Positions 9,555 through 17,387 of a stretch of DNA of 64,000 nt are shown piece after piece (within the stretch, counting starts at the first letter, position 1; every line of letters begins with the position of its first letter). The DNA lies in assembly GCF_008180725.1 (NCBI RefSeq), contig NZ_VTEV01000003.1:63883-127882 (forward strand), given 5' to 3'. This stretch comes from Sutcliffiella horikoshii. GTDB lineage: Bacteria; Bacillota; Bacilli; Bacillales; Bacillaceae_I. The notes below the pieces were generated by a model, which saw only the letters and a program-made list of their open reading frames with translations, was not told the origin of the DNA and did no database searches. The position numbers and the translations under genes are program-made.

Positions 9555-9939
9555 GTGTCTTCACCTCATTTTGATGGGTAAAGGCGATATCGATTAATTG
9601 TCTAACATGATTATCATCCAAGGAGTAATATACGAGCTTCCCTTCCTTCCTAAACTTTGCCAATCCGAGATCTCTTAACAGCCTCAGGTGATGGGATGCT
9701 GTTGCGACTGTACATTCAGTAATCGTTGCAACATCATGCACACAGAGTTCTTCGGCTAGATTGAGTGCCTGCGCTATTTTCAGCCTGGTTGGATCAGATA
9801 AAGCCCGGTATATTTTTGCCACATCATTTGTTATTGTTTCATCTATTTGTTTCTTCACATTTATTACTTTTGTTTCATTTGCACATTCTTCTTGACACTG
9901 CGGTGTTGTCAATACTTCTGAACTAGACTTTGTTGACAT
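9544..9939 (-). CDS. cadC: CadC-type ArsR/SmtB metal-responsive repressor
   Basis: 131 residues with a winged helix-turn-helix. ELCVHDVA (residues 65-71) matches the CadC metal motif ELCVCDIA, with His replacing the second Cys. Cys15 and Cys19 near the N-terminus complete a likely thiolate site, so Cd/Pb/Zn sensing is plausible but the ligand set is variant. The start is ATG at 9939 behind AGGGGGACTTTTT; an in-frame ATG at 9966 lies inside the operator and has no ribosome binding site. The repressor should release DNA when metal binds and so allow cadA expression. Confidence 0.9.
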   Translation of the reverse strand: MSTKSSSEVLTTPQCQEECANETKVINVKKQIDETITNDVAKIYRALSDPTRLKIAQALNLAEELCVHDVATITECTVATASHHLRLLRDLGLAKFRKEGKLVYYSLDDNHVRQLIDIAFTHQNEVKTREK

Positions 9940-9956
9940 AAAAAGTCCCCCTATAC

Positions 9957-10009
9957 ATTCAAACATTCATTTGAATATTAGTATATGCCAACTTAGCTAA
10001 AATAGTCAA
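9957..10009 (-). promoter_or_regulatory. cadCA promoter and CadC operator
   Basis: Minus-strand -35 TTGACT (10004-10009) and -10 TATACT (9980-9985) with an 18-bp spacer. Immediately downstream, 9957-9976 contains the inverted repeat ATTCAAA-N6-TTTGAAT, the usual form of CadC/SmtB-family operators. Confidence 0.8.
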
Positions 10010-10024
10010 TACATTCAATTAAAA

Positions 10025-10891
10025 TCAAATAAGGTAAAATAAGAACCCTGAAATGGTAGACATACTTATCACAGAAATAACAAACGCTACCACCAGTTTT
10101 TTCTTAAAGATACTATTTAATAAGGCGACTTCAGGTAGACTCGCCCCAGCTGAACTGATGAGCAAAGCCATAACAGGTCCCAAAGCCATTCCTTTAGCTA
10201 TCATCATCTGCGAAATGGGAATCATAGTAGAAAGTCGGATATATAGAGGTATACCTAATATCGCCGCAATAGGAACAAGCCACCAATTTTCACCTCCAAG
10301 ATATTGTGTAATCAATGAAGTTGGAACAGCGCCATGAATGATGGCTCCAATGGCTGCACCAATCAATAAAAACGGATAAACAGTTTTCATTAGTGTAAGT
10401 GTTTCTCTCCAAGTTCGTTTGAGGTCAAACCGTTTGGTTTTCGGTTCATAGTCCTTCAACAACACATTTTTTAATTGCTTTTCAAAACCTAATCTACCCA
10501 AGAGTAGTCCAATCATAATGGAAAGAGCCGTCGTGGTTAAGGTATATATTAGAGCTACCTTCCAACCAAGCAATGCTGTCATAATAGTCAGGATGGTCGG
10601 ATCCAAAACAGGTGAAGCAAAAAGGAATACCATCACAATCCCAAAAGGTATCTTTCTTCTTAATAATGTGACCACCATTGGTATGGTGGAACAGGAACAA
10701 AATGGGGTAATGAAAGCGAATAAGACAGCGAATAGAGCACTTAGAAGTATATTACCTTGATTGAGCCACTTCTCCATTTTTTGAAAAGGCACAAAAGATT
10801 GGATGATGGAAACCAAAAACGTAATGAGAACAAATAGGACCGTTAATTCCAATGCGATATACAAAAAACTAGTAATTATTTCTTTCCACAT
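10025..10891 (-). CDS. ArsP/DUF318-type permease
   Basis: 288 residues, about eight to ten membrane helices and a short cytosolic loop near the middle. The motif TPFCSCSTIP (about residues 60-69) is diagnostic for the ArsP/DUF318 permease family, some members of which export trivalent organoarsenicals; others have unknown substrates. The start is ATG at 10891 behind AAGGGGTG. A longer frame from 10927 would begin inside the operator and is rejected. It sits between cadCA and a MarR gene with vicinal cysteines and shares that regulator's operator, suggesting metalloid efflux. Confidence 0.8.
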   Translation of the reverse strand: MWKEIITSFLYIALELTVLFVLITFLVSIIQSFVPFQKMEKWLNQGNILLSALFAVLFAFITPFCSCSTIPMVVTLLRRKIPFGIVMVFLFASPVLDPTILTIMTALLGWKVALIYTLTTTALSIMIGLLLGRLGFEKQLKNVLLKDYEPKTKRFDLKRTWRETLTLMKTVYPFLLIGAAIGAIIHGAVPTSLITQYLGGENWWLVPIAAILGIPLYIRLSTMIPISQMMIAKGMALGPVMALLISSAGASLPEVALLNSIFKKKLVVAFVISVISMSTISGFLFYLI

Positions 10892-10914
10892 AAAAAACAC
10901 CCCTTCATTTTTAT

Positions 10915-10927
10915 TTGCATTTTGCAA
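10915..10927 (-). promoter_or_regulatory. Shared TTGCA-N3-TGCAA operator upstream of the permease
   Basis: TTGCATTTTGCAA lies 24 bp upstream of the permease start. The surrounding 17 bases are identical to those at 11442-11458 in front of the MarR gene, pointing to one regulator for both. No clean -10/-35 pair is visible here. Confidence 0.7.
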
Positions 10928-10940
10928 GTATTACTTTGGT

Positions 10941-10964
10941 AAAAAAGCAAGTATCCCAACTTGC
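10941..10964 (-). terminator. Intrinsic terminator of the MarR gene
   Basis: On the minus strand GCAAGT-TGGGAT-ACTTGC is followed by TTTTTT. It separates the MarR gene from the permease, which therefore needs its own promoter. Confidence 0.75.
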
Positions 10965-11411
10965 TTAATAATACGGCTTACAGCACATGTTACTTTTGCT
11001 CATCGCTGCATTCAATATTTTTAAAGACTCTACTACATCAGTGCTCTCTTTTTCACTTAGATTCAAAAAAACATTCCCTAAATAATGAAGCATTTGTTGA
11101 TTGATACCATCTTCCAAATGCTTACCTTTCTCAGTTAGGTATAAGTGATACATTCTTTTGTCTTCAGCTGATTGTCTTTTTTCCACCAACTCCAGTTTCA
11201 CCAGTGTTTGAATTTGTCTGCTAAATGTGGTAATATCCATGCCAATTGTTTCCGCTACCTGTTGCATGGAAGGTCCTTTCGATCTTGCGAGTTCGTAAAG
11301 AATATGACTTTGCACTTGGGAGATATCAAAATCTTCTACCGAGCAGCAATTTTTGTTCAACATCCCAAACCTTCGCATCGTGATTTGAAGAATCGCCCTT
11401 ATATCTTCCAT
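10965..11411 (-). CDS. MarR family regulator with two vicinal cysteine pairs
   Basis: 148 residues with a MarR winged helix (SMQQVAETIGMDITTFSRQIQTLV, DKRMYHLYLTEKG). Unusually it has Cys22-Cys23 near the N-terminus and Cys143-Cys144 near the C-terminus, spaced so that they could meet in the dimerisation helices. Cys pairs of this type bind As(III), organoarsenicals or other soft metals, or act as redox switches. ATG follows GAGGTGAAAAT. Its promoter has an operator over the -35, so autoregulation is likely, together with the ArsP-type permease downstream. Confidence 0.8.
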   Translation of the reverse strand: MEDIRAILQITMRRFGMLNKNCCSVEDFDISQVQSHILYELARSKGPSMQQVAETIGMDITTFSRQIQTLVKLELVEKRQSAEDKRMYHLYLTEKGKHLEDGINQQMLHYLGNVFLNLSEKESTDVVESLKILNAAMSKSNMCCKPYY

Positions 11412-11430
11412 ATTTTCACCTCTTACTTTT

Positions 11431-11458
11431 ATTATAGTTATTTATTTGCATTTTGCAA
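11431..11458 (-). promoter_or_regulatory. MarR-gene promoter with operator over the -35
   Basis: Minus-strand -35 TTGCAA (11453-11458) and -10 TATAAT (11431-11436), 16-bp spacer. The palindrome TTGCA-N3-TGCAA (11446-11458) covers the -35, as expected for repression by the adjacent regulator. Confidence 0.75.
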
Positions 11459-11479
11459 CTATTTGTTATGAAATTTAAC

Positions 11480-11516
11480 CTTTTTAGCGCAAATTATTTT
11501 AATTAGCGCTAAAAAG
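11480..11516. repeat. Perfect 11-bp inverted repeat
   Basis: CTTTTTAGCGC and GCGCTAAAAAG flank a 15-nt AT-rich loop just downstream of the oxidoreductase stop. The arms themselves carry the T/A runs, so it could be a weak terminator or a protein-binding site. Confidence 0.5.
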
Positions 11517-11522
11517 ATATTA

Positions 11523-12563
11523 TTATTCTTCTGGCAATAACAAAATTTTACCTAACTTTCCCTTTTCTTTAAAATAAATTTGGGCTTCTTTAGCTTTATC
11601 TAACGGGAATGTTTTATCAATGACTGGTTTTATTTTACCTTCAGCTATTGCCTGAAGCATATCCTTAAACTCTTCTCTCGTCCCAAGCACGGAACCATAC
11701 ATAGTAATATGTTTAAGATACAACGTTCTAAAATCCAGATTTGTCTTCTGCCCACCAGCTGATCCTGAAATACAAAACTTACCACCATTCTTTAAGACTT
11801 GAAGAGATATGGAAAATAAAGCATCTCCAACTACATCTAACACCGAGTCTATCGGCCCATCATTTACATGTAGTATTTCTTGAGAGAGATTATCGGCTTT
11901 ATAAGATAAAACATGAGCCGCCCCTAGTTCCTTCAATCTTTCCGCTCCGTTTAGGTCCCCTACAATTGCAATTACCTTTGCACCAAAGACTTTTGAGGCA
12001 ATTTGGACATTTAGGGAACCAACCCCCCCATTAGCGCCTGTTACCATGACCGCTTGTCCAGGTTGAATCTGAATCTGTTGGACCATATGCCAAGCTGTTA
12101 ATCCACTTACTGAAAATACAGCACTTTCCGAATAACTAGGAAGAGGCATATCGAAACATAGATTAGCAGGCCACACCACGTATTCCGCATAACCACCTTC
12201 GTATTCAGATCCTATAAAGGACATATCTTCTGAAATATGTTCCTTACCTTCTTCCCCACTAGACGTAAAAGGGAATAAAACAACATCTCTTCCAATGATA
12301 GATTTCTCCACCTTATTTCCCACTTTCACTATTGTTCCCGTTATGTCAGAACCAGGTGTACGTGGGAATTGTACTCCTTCTGGTTTCCAACCTGACTTTG
12401 AACCAGTACCGTATGCTCCTTCTCTCATCCAGATTTCCGTATTATTTATCGCACAGGCTTTCACCTTTACAAGCACTTCATTTTCTTTTGGATCAGGTAT
12501 TGGTATGTCTACTACTTCCAACATATCAACATCTCCATATCCGATTACTTGGACCGCTTTCAT
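11523..12563 (-). CDS. Zinc-free MDR oxidoreductase (quinone reductase-like)
   Basis: 346 residues of the medium-chain dehydrogenase/reductase superfamily. The N-terminal GroES-like fold has PxPKENEVLVKVKACAINNTE and FPRTPGSDITGTI; the NAD(P) Rossmann motif is GANGGVGSLNVQIA (about 175-188). The four-cysteine structural zinc lobe is absent, which favours NADPH-dependent quinone/enone reductases over true alcohol dehydrogenases. The start is ATG at 12563 behind GAAGGTG; the longer frame has no better site. It lies after the ars terminator, so it is probably a separate unit. The substrate is unknown. Confidence 0.75.
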   Translation of the reverse strand: MKAVQVIGYGDVDMLEVVDIPIPDPKENEVLVKVKACAINNTEIWMREGAYGTGSKSGWKPEGVQFPRTPGSDITGTIVKVGNKVEKSIIGRDVVLFPFTSSGEEGKEHISEDMSFIGSEYEGGYAEYVVWPANLCFDMPLPSYSESAVFSVSGLTAWHMVQQIQIQPGQAVMVTGANGGVGSLNVQIASKVFGAKVIAIVGDLNGAERLKELGAAHVLSYKADNLSQEILHVNDGPIDSVLDVVGDALFSISLQVLKNGGKFCISGSAGGQKTNLDFRTLYLKHITMYGSVLGTREEFKDMLQAIAEGKIKPVIDKTFPLDKAKEAQIYFKEKGKLGKILLLPEE

Positions 12564-12623
12564 ATAGACAACACCTTCACCTTCTCTTATCTTCAACTAT
12601 AGTATTAACATTTTCTTATATAA

Positions 12624-12657
12624 TAAAAAAGCAAGCGTATCTCTACGTTTGCTTTTT
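12624..12657 (-). terminator. Terminator of the ars operon
   Basis: On the minus strand GCAAACGTA-GAGA-TACGCTTGC is followed by TTTTTT. It lies 9 bp after the HesB-like gene and closes the ars operon before the oxidoreductase. Confidence 0.85.
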
Positions 12658-12665
12658 GTCTCAAC

Positions 12666-12953
12666 TTAACAGCAATCACTATCCTTCAATCCTAAGAGAA
12701 CTAGTCCTTTTCCTTGCGGTGTTTCTTGAACATCCAAGACAAGGTCTGTTGTCATGTTTTCAATTTTTGGATCAATTGCCACTTTTATTGAGTTTAATGT
12801 TTCCACTTTATCATCTGCTTTTGCCTCATCCAGAGACAATCCTAATTGTGGGCTTCCTCAGCCCCAGCCTGCAAAGTAGACACGTATGTTGTTTGCCCCA
12901 TTTTCACGCAGGACATCATTTAGCACATCTCTCGCTTCGTTTGAAACCTTCAC
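12666..12953 (-). CDS. HesB-like protein with in-frame TGA, probable selenoprotein
   Basis: Reading from GTG 12951-12953 (behind GCAGGTGACTGGCC) gives MKVSNEARDV...NNIRVYFAGWG, then TGA at codon 32 (12858-12860), then GSPQLGLSLDEAKADD continuing in the same frame to ...KDSDCC and TAA, 95 codons. Both halves belong to the HesB/IscA-like fold. In Cys homologues the TGA position is the Cys of the GxG-C-GxP motif. HesB-like selenoproteins are a described family, so selenocysteine is the favoured reading. A Cys-to-stop mutation is the alternative, but the downstream frame is intact and conserved-looking. It is the last ars operon gene; the C-terminal CC could also bind As(III). Function is unknown. 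It needs selABCD elsewhere in the genome. Confidence 0.75.
12830..12851 (-). promoter_or_regulatory. Candidate SECIS hairpin after the in-frame TGA
   Basis: Six nt after TGA the mRNA reads CC-ACAAU-UAGG-AUUGU-CUCU-GG: a 5-bp stem with a 4-nt loop containing two G, extended by 2 bp across a bulge. Location and size fit a bacterial SECIS, although G is not within the first two loop bases. Confidence 0.35.
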
Positions 12954-13001
12954 GGCCAGTCACCTGCCTTCTTATAATTTTTCTAAATGCTCGTTTAATT
13001 C

Positions 13002-13430
13002 TTAGTTTTGTTCGTACAGGTTTTGAAGCACTTCTTTTAACTCCGGCTTCACATTAATGACAGGACGGATAGAAGTTGCAAGCTTTTCCGCTTCTTCCAC
13101 AGTACTAGCTTTCCCAAGGTGAAGAAGGGTACCCATCGCCACCGTTCCGGTTCTATTACGCCCTCCGGAACAATGGAAGTATACTTTCTTTCCTTCTTGT
13201 AGAGTTTGTACGACATATTCAATAGCTGCTTTCACCGATTCATCCTGTTTGGCTGTATCATCCACGATTGGCATATGGATTCTAGGAAGGTTGTCTTCCA
13301 CGTTATCCTTTTCCGCCCGCAAGTCTATGATAACATCCAGGCCTTCATTTGTATGTGCAACTTTTGCTTGATCCGCACCGCCAATAAAGACATTTTTCAT
13401 TAATGATTGGTAGTTTTTTTCGTTTGTCAT
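13002..13430 (-). CDS. Dual-specificity/tyrosine phosphatase-like protein in the ars operon
   Basis: 142 residues, cytosolic. The phosphatase signature is HCSGGRNRTG (Cys87, Arg93, CX5R) and a candidate general acid lies in MPIVDD (57-58). The length and motif fit small dual-specificity phosphatases. ATG follows AAGGAGTGAATCAAT, 13 bp after arsA. Its place inside the ars operon between arsA and the HesB-like gene suggests a role in arsenic stress, perhaps acting on arsenate or an arsenylated/phosphorylated metabolite, but that is inference. A Cys-based As(III)-sensitive enzyme would itself be inhibited by arsenite. Confidence 0.8.
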   Translation of the reverse strand: MTNEKNYQSLMKNVFIGGADQAKVAHTNEGLDVIIDLRAEKDNVEDNLPRIHMPIVDDTAKQDESVKAAIEYVVQTLQEGKKVYFHCSGGRNRTGTVAMGTLLHLGKASTVEEAEKLATSIRPVINVKPELKEVLQNLYEQN

Positions 13431-13443
13431 ATTGATTCACTCC

Positions 13444-15186
13444 TTACAACAGATTCTCTTTTTCCCATGGCAGGATGGCGCATTTTTCTTTCGTGGACTT
13501 TACTCTTTGTATCCAGGGGAGTTCATGTTTCCCTCTGCCTGATAAAACTTGGTCTGTCGTATCTGTATTAGCAAAACTTTGATTGATGATCCACCAGCGC
13601 GGGGTTATGAAAGCACGCTCAAGGTCAGCATGTAATCTTTCAGCCTCCAGTACAGGGGTTGCTTCTGGCAAGGTAACGATAAGTACTGCTGTTTCTTCGG
13701 CATTACGAAGGCGTGGAAGCAGGTTTTGGACTTCTTTTGGCACCTCACCCGTTGAACGCAACAATTCCTTTTGATACGATTGTGCTGCGTCAAGCAAAAG
13801 CAATGTATGACCTGTTGGCGCAGTATCGATGATGACCACTTCTTCATCTGCCTGACCAACTATCTTGGCAAACTTCTGGAATACCGCTATCTCTTCAGTA
13901 CAAGGTGAGTTTAGATCTTCCTCAAGGTAGGCAAGCTGCTCCTCGCTCAGATCCTCTCCCGCTTGTTCCAAAACATGTTTTTTATATGATTCTACTTCTG
14001 CCTTAGGGTCCACCTTACTGATCGTTAAATGCTCTTTCCTCGTTTTATCTTTTAACGCATGCTCTAAATGCGCAGCAGGATCCGTTGTTGTGAGATGGAC
14101 TTTCATGTCTTTTTCTGCAAGCTTCATTGCCAGTTTGGCTGCGAGAGTAGTTTTACCAACGCCTCCTTTGCCCATAGTGAATACTACGCGAAGATTATTT
14201 CTAACAACATCTTCTACCACAGAATTAAAATCTGCAAGTTCGGTAAGTATTTCAAGATTTACCTGACTTGATTCCTCAACTTGTATCTTTTCACTGTTTA
14301 ACCAAGCCTTTAACGGGCTGATACCCGTTAATGAATACGAAACATAAGGAAGATACGTCATGGAAATATTGTCGAATGTATTCACGGCAACTTCCATCGC
14401 TTTCTGTTGCTTATCGTAAAATGCCAAGGAAACTTCATCGGTCATTGACGGCTTCTCCATTAAACCATTGACTATAAGTTGCTGATTACGAAGACCGATT
14501 TCACGCAACTCCTCTGAGGCACGCGCAGCTTCTATGATTGGCGATTCATCAGGTCTTGTTACCAGAAGCAACTGAGTTTGGGAGGGATCTGACAATGCCT
14601 GCACCGTCTGTTCATACAGTTCCTTTTTGGCCCCAAGCCCGGAAAGTGGTCCTAAACAGGAAGCTCCATGCGTACTCTCCTCCAGGAAATTGTTCCACGC
14701 AGTAGGCAGGGAAAGCAGCCTAAGTGTATGCCCGGTTGGAGCTGTATCAAACACAATCACATCATATTGCCTTGTTACCTCTTTTTGTGTTAGTAAGGTG
14801 GAGAATTGGTCAAAGGCTGCAATCTCAACCGTGCATGCTCCTGATAACTGCTCTTCCATGGTAGCCAATACTGATTCCGGAAGTTTTCCTTTATAAGGAC
14901 CCATCACACTTTCCCGGTAATCTCTAGCCGCTTCCTCAGGATCAAGGTTGCAGGCAAAAAGTCCTTCAACACCTGGAACTTCAGAAATGTCATTTGTCAG
15001 TTCCGTTTGAAACACATCCTGCAGGTTGGAGGCTGGATCGGTGCTGACAATCAATACTCTCTTTCCTTCTTCGGCAAGTGCGATGGATGTGGCACAAGCT
15101 GTAGATGTTTTACCAACACCACCTTTACCTGTGAAAAATAGATAGGGTGTTTCTACCATTGTTTTCGGTTGGAATGTTGGGAGCAT
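13444..15186 (-). CDS. arsA: Arsenite-translocating ATPase ArsA
   Basis: 580 residues made of two homologous ATPase halves. P-loops are GKGGVGKTS (about 20-28) and GKGGVGKTT (about 340). The A-loop DTAPTGHTLRLL occurs in both halves. The three metalloid-binding cysteines of E. coli ArsA have counterparts in SGACTVEIAAF (Cys118), GASCLGPL (Cys177) and SPCTEEIAVF in the second half. It energises As(III) extrusion through ArsB. ATG follows GGAGGGTGGCTTT. It lies 12 bp downstream of arsD, which encodes its chaperone. Confidence 0.96.
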   Translation of the reverse strand: MLPTFQPKTMVETPYLFFTGKGGVGKTSTACATSIALAEEGKRVLIVSTDPASNLQDVFQTELTNDISEVPGVEGLFACNLDPEEAARDYRESVMGPYKGKLPESVLATMEEQLSGACTVEIAAFDQFSTLLTQKEVTRQYDVIVFDTAPTGHTLRLLSLPTAWNNFLEESTHGASCLGPLSGLGAKKELYEQTVQALSDPSQTQLLLVTRPDESPIIEAARASEELREIGLRNQQLIVNGLMEKPSMTDEVSLAFYDKQQKAMEVAVNTFDNISMTYLPYVSYSLTGISPLKAWLNSEKIQVEESSQVNLEILTELADFNSVVEDVVRNNLRVVFTMGKGGVGKTTLAAKLAMKLAEKDMKVHLTTTDPAAHLEHALKDKTRKEHLTISKVDPKAEVESYKKHVLEQAGEDLSEEQLAYLEEDLNSPCTEEIAVFQKFAKIVGQADEEVVIIDTAPTGHTLLLLDAAQSYQKELLRSTGEVPKEVQNLLPRLRNAEETAVLIVTLPEATPVLEAERLHADLERAFITPRWWIINQSFANTDTTDQVLSGRGKHELPWIQRVKSTKEKCAILPWEKENLL

Positions 15187-15198
15187 AAAGCCACCCTC

Positions 15199-15567
15199 CT
15201 AGTTGATTGAGTTTAGTGTAATGTTGAGTTTCTTTTTGGGTTTTTCGTGAACAAGTTCCTCTATTTTCACACCGGTCCATTCAGCAAACTCCTCGTTTGT
15301 AGGGTAATCTGCCATCTTTACAACTTCTCCATCTACTAGAGTAATTGGAAGACATTCCGGTCCTTTTTCCATTAGCAATTCATTCACCATTTGGTTTGTA
15401 ACAAATGGTTCAGGCTCCGATCCTAAATTGTAACGAGTGATTTCGATTCCTTTTTGCTGCAAGGAAAATACAGCACTTGCCACTCTTGTTAGTTCTGGGT
15501 CCACACTTGGCCCACATACACCAGTTGCACAGCACATTGCTGGATCAAAAATTTCGATTTTAGCCAA
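15199..15567 (-). CDS. arsD: ArsD arsenite metallochaperone
   Basis: 122 residues. The N-terminus MAKIEIFDPAMCCATGVCG carries Cys12, Cys13 and Cys18, the metallochaperone site that hands As(III) to ArsA. A conserved PxxLVDGE segment follows. There is no ATG; the start is TTG at 15565-15567 behind AAAGGGGA with 8-nt spacing, matching family length. The longer open frame reaching 15798 is only the shadow of arsC. It follows arsC across a terminator-like hairpin and precedes arsA. Confidence 0.92.
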   Translation of the reverse strand: MAKIEIFDPAMCCATGVCGPSVDPELTRVASAVFSLQQKGIEITRYNLGSEPEPFVTNQMVNELLMEKGPECLPITLVDGEVVKMADYPTNEEFAEWTGVKIEELVHEKPKKKLNITLNSIN

Positions 15568-15591
15568 ATTTAATTTCCCCTTTCCGTTATA

Positions 15592-15621
15592 GAAAAAATA
15601 GCCGAGATATTTCGCTCGGCC
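15592..15621 (-). terminator. Attenuator-type hairpin between arsC and arsD
   Basis: On the minus strand GCCGAG-CGAAATAT-CTCGGC is followed by TATTTTTTC. It lies 8 bp after the arsC stop, so arsRBC can be expressed more strongly than arsDA and the genes behind them. Confidence 0.7.
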
Positions 15622-15628
15622 ATTTTTA

Positions 15629-16048
15629 TTATTTACCAGTCTCAGCAAACGTTTTGATTCTGTCGCCGATCTCGTCACGTACACGTTGGAAAAACTTCCA
15701 TTTTTCTTCTTCAGTTCCTTCCGCTTTGGCAGGATCATCAAAGCCCCAGTGAACTCTCTCTTTGTTTGGCGGTGTTGCCGGGCAAACATCTGCTGCATGA
15801 CCGCAAAGTGTTACGACTAGGTCTGCTTTTTTCAAGATTTCAGGGTCAATTGTGTCGGAAGTTTGGGTGGTGATATCCACTTCCACTTCGTTCATTGCTT
15901 TTACTGCGTTTGGGTTTACACCGTGTGCTTCGATTCCTGCTGAGTATACGTCCCACTCGTCGCTTAAGTATTTTTTTCCCCAGCCTTCTGCCATTTGGCT
16001 GCGGCAAGAGTTACCTGTGCATAGGAAGTAGATTGTTTTTTTCGTCAT
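15629..16048 (-). CDS. arsC: Thioredoxin-dependent arsenate reductase
   Basis: 139 residues of the low-molecular-weight phosphatase-fold ArsC family (S. aureus pI258/B. subtilis type). The nucleophile Cys10 lies in [11 protein letters not shown], and the redox pair Cys82 and Cys89 in [11 protein letters not shown]. It reduces As(V) to As(III), regenerated by thioredoxin, and the product is exported by ArsB/ArsA. ATG follows AAGGAGTTTTTCATC-type spacing, 28 bp downstream of arsB. Confidence 0.96.
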   Translation of the reverse strand: MTKKTIYFLCTGNSCRSQMAEGWGKKYLSDEWDVYSAGIEAHGVNPNAVKAMNEVEVDITTQTSDTIDPEILKKADLVVTLCGHAADVCPATPPNKERVHWGFDDPAKAEGTEEEKWKFFQRVRDEIGDRIKTFAETGK

Positions 16049-16076
16049 GATGAAAAACTCCTTTATGTTTTAGTTG

Positions 16077-17375
16077 TTAACCAATTATTAAAAGCCAGAA
16101 ATATAGGCCTAATAGCGTAATAAATAGGGTTGGGATGGTTAGGATGATACCTACTTTGAAGTAGTATCCCCAACTTATCTTTACACCTTTAAGGCTTAAT
16201 ACGTGTAGCCATAGTAATGTTGCCAAGGAACCGATTGGCGTAATTTTTGGACCAAGATCAGATCCGATAACATTGGCATAGATTAACGCTTCACGAATTG
16301 TTCCGGTTGTGGATGTGTCTTTGATTGCTAGTGCATCAATCATAACAGTCGGCATGTTATTCATGAATGATGAAAGAATGGCTGCAATGAACCCCATGGA
16401 AATCGTTGCAACGAATAGTCCTTCATCAGCTGCCATTTGAATGACATCTGTCAGGAGGTTAGTCAACCCTACATTTCTTAGACCATACACTACAACATAC
16501 ATCCCAATGGAGAAGAATACGATGGCCCATGGTGCACTTTTCAATATCTGTTTCGTGTGAATTACCTGGCTGTTTCTGCTTATTAATAAGAAGATGATAG
16601 CAACAGTGGCTGCAACGAACGAAACAGGAATACCAGCAAATTCACTAGCAAAGTATCCGACAAGAAGGACCGCAAGTACAATCCATGACAAGTTGAAAAG
16701 CTTCACGTCTTTAATCGCTTCTCTTGGTGCCTTCAATACGGACATATCATAATTTTCCGGGATACTTTTACGGAAGAACAAGTAAAGCACCACGATACTT
16801 GCACCAAGCGCAAAGAAGTTTGGAACAATCATGCGTGAAGCATATTCTACAAACCCTATTTCAAAGAAGTCCGCTGACACTATGTTTACTAAGTTACTTA
16901 CTACTAATGGCAGTGAGGTAGTGTCTGCAATAAATCCACTTGCCATGATGAACGGCAAAATCATCTTTTCTTTAAACTCTAGGTTCCTCACCATAGCCAG
17001 AACAATTGGTGTCAGAATAAGGGCAGCACCATCATTAGCGAAGAATGCAGCTACCACTGCTCCTAGCAAGGTAATATAAATGAACATTCTTACGCCGCTT
17101 CCTTTTGCGAATCGAGCCATGTGCAATGCCGACCATTCAAAGAATCCTACTTCATCTAAAATGAGGGAGATGATGATCAAGGCCACAAACGTCAATGTTG
17201 CATTCCAAACGATGCTTGTTACATCAATTACATCAGTAAAGGTAACAACGCCGAATAGTAATGCAAGAAGCGCTCCTCCGCAAGCTGACCAGCCTATGGA
17301 CAATCCTTTAGGTTGCCAGATAACAAAAACTAATGTAAGTAAAAAAATCACAGATGCCAAAATAATATCCAGCAA
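16077..17375 (-). CDS. arsB: Arsenite efflux permease ArsB
   Basis: 432 residues with about 12 membrane helices, ArsB/NhaD superfamily. Conserved stretches include [18 protein letters not shown] (about 112-129), [18 protein letters not shown] and a late NNMPTVM. It exports As(III)/Sb(III), either proton-coupled or with ArsA. The start is TTG at 17373-17375, well placed behind AAGGGGGGAATATT; no ATG is available near the N-terminus. It is 12 bp after arsR. Confidence 0.95.
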   Translation of the reverse strand: MLDIILASVIFLLTLVFVIWQPKGLSIGWSACGGALLALLFGVVTFTDVIDVTSIVWNATLTFVALIIISLILDEVGFFEWSALHMARFAKGSGVRMFIYITLLGAVVAAFFANDGAALILTPIVLAMVRNLEFKEKMILPFIMASGFIADTTSLPLVVSNLVNIVSADFFEIGFVEYASRMIVPNFFALGASIVVLYLFFRKSIPENYDMSVLKAPREAIKDVKLFNLSWIVLAVLLVGYFASEFAGIPVSFVAATVAIIFLLISRNSQVIHTKQILKSAPWAIVFFSIGMYVVVYGLRNVGLTNLLTDVIQMAADEGLFVATISMGFIAAILSSFMNNMPTVMIDALAIKDTSTTGTIREALIYANVIGSDLGPKITPIGSLATLLWLHVLSLKGVKISWGYYFKVGIILTIPTLFITLLGLYFWLLIIG

Positions 17376-17387
17376 AATATTCCCCCC

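Noticed and set aside
12332-13057. Long plus-strand frame opposite the oxidoreductase, HesB-like gene and phosphatase
   Set aside because: Leu/His/Ser-rich shadow of three minus-strand genes with good motifs and ribosome binding sites.
15568-15798. N-terminal extension of ArsD
   Set aside because: It overlaps arsC and a terminator hairpin; the TTG start at 15567 has a proper ribosome binding site and gives family length.
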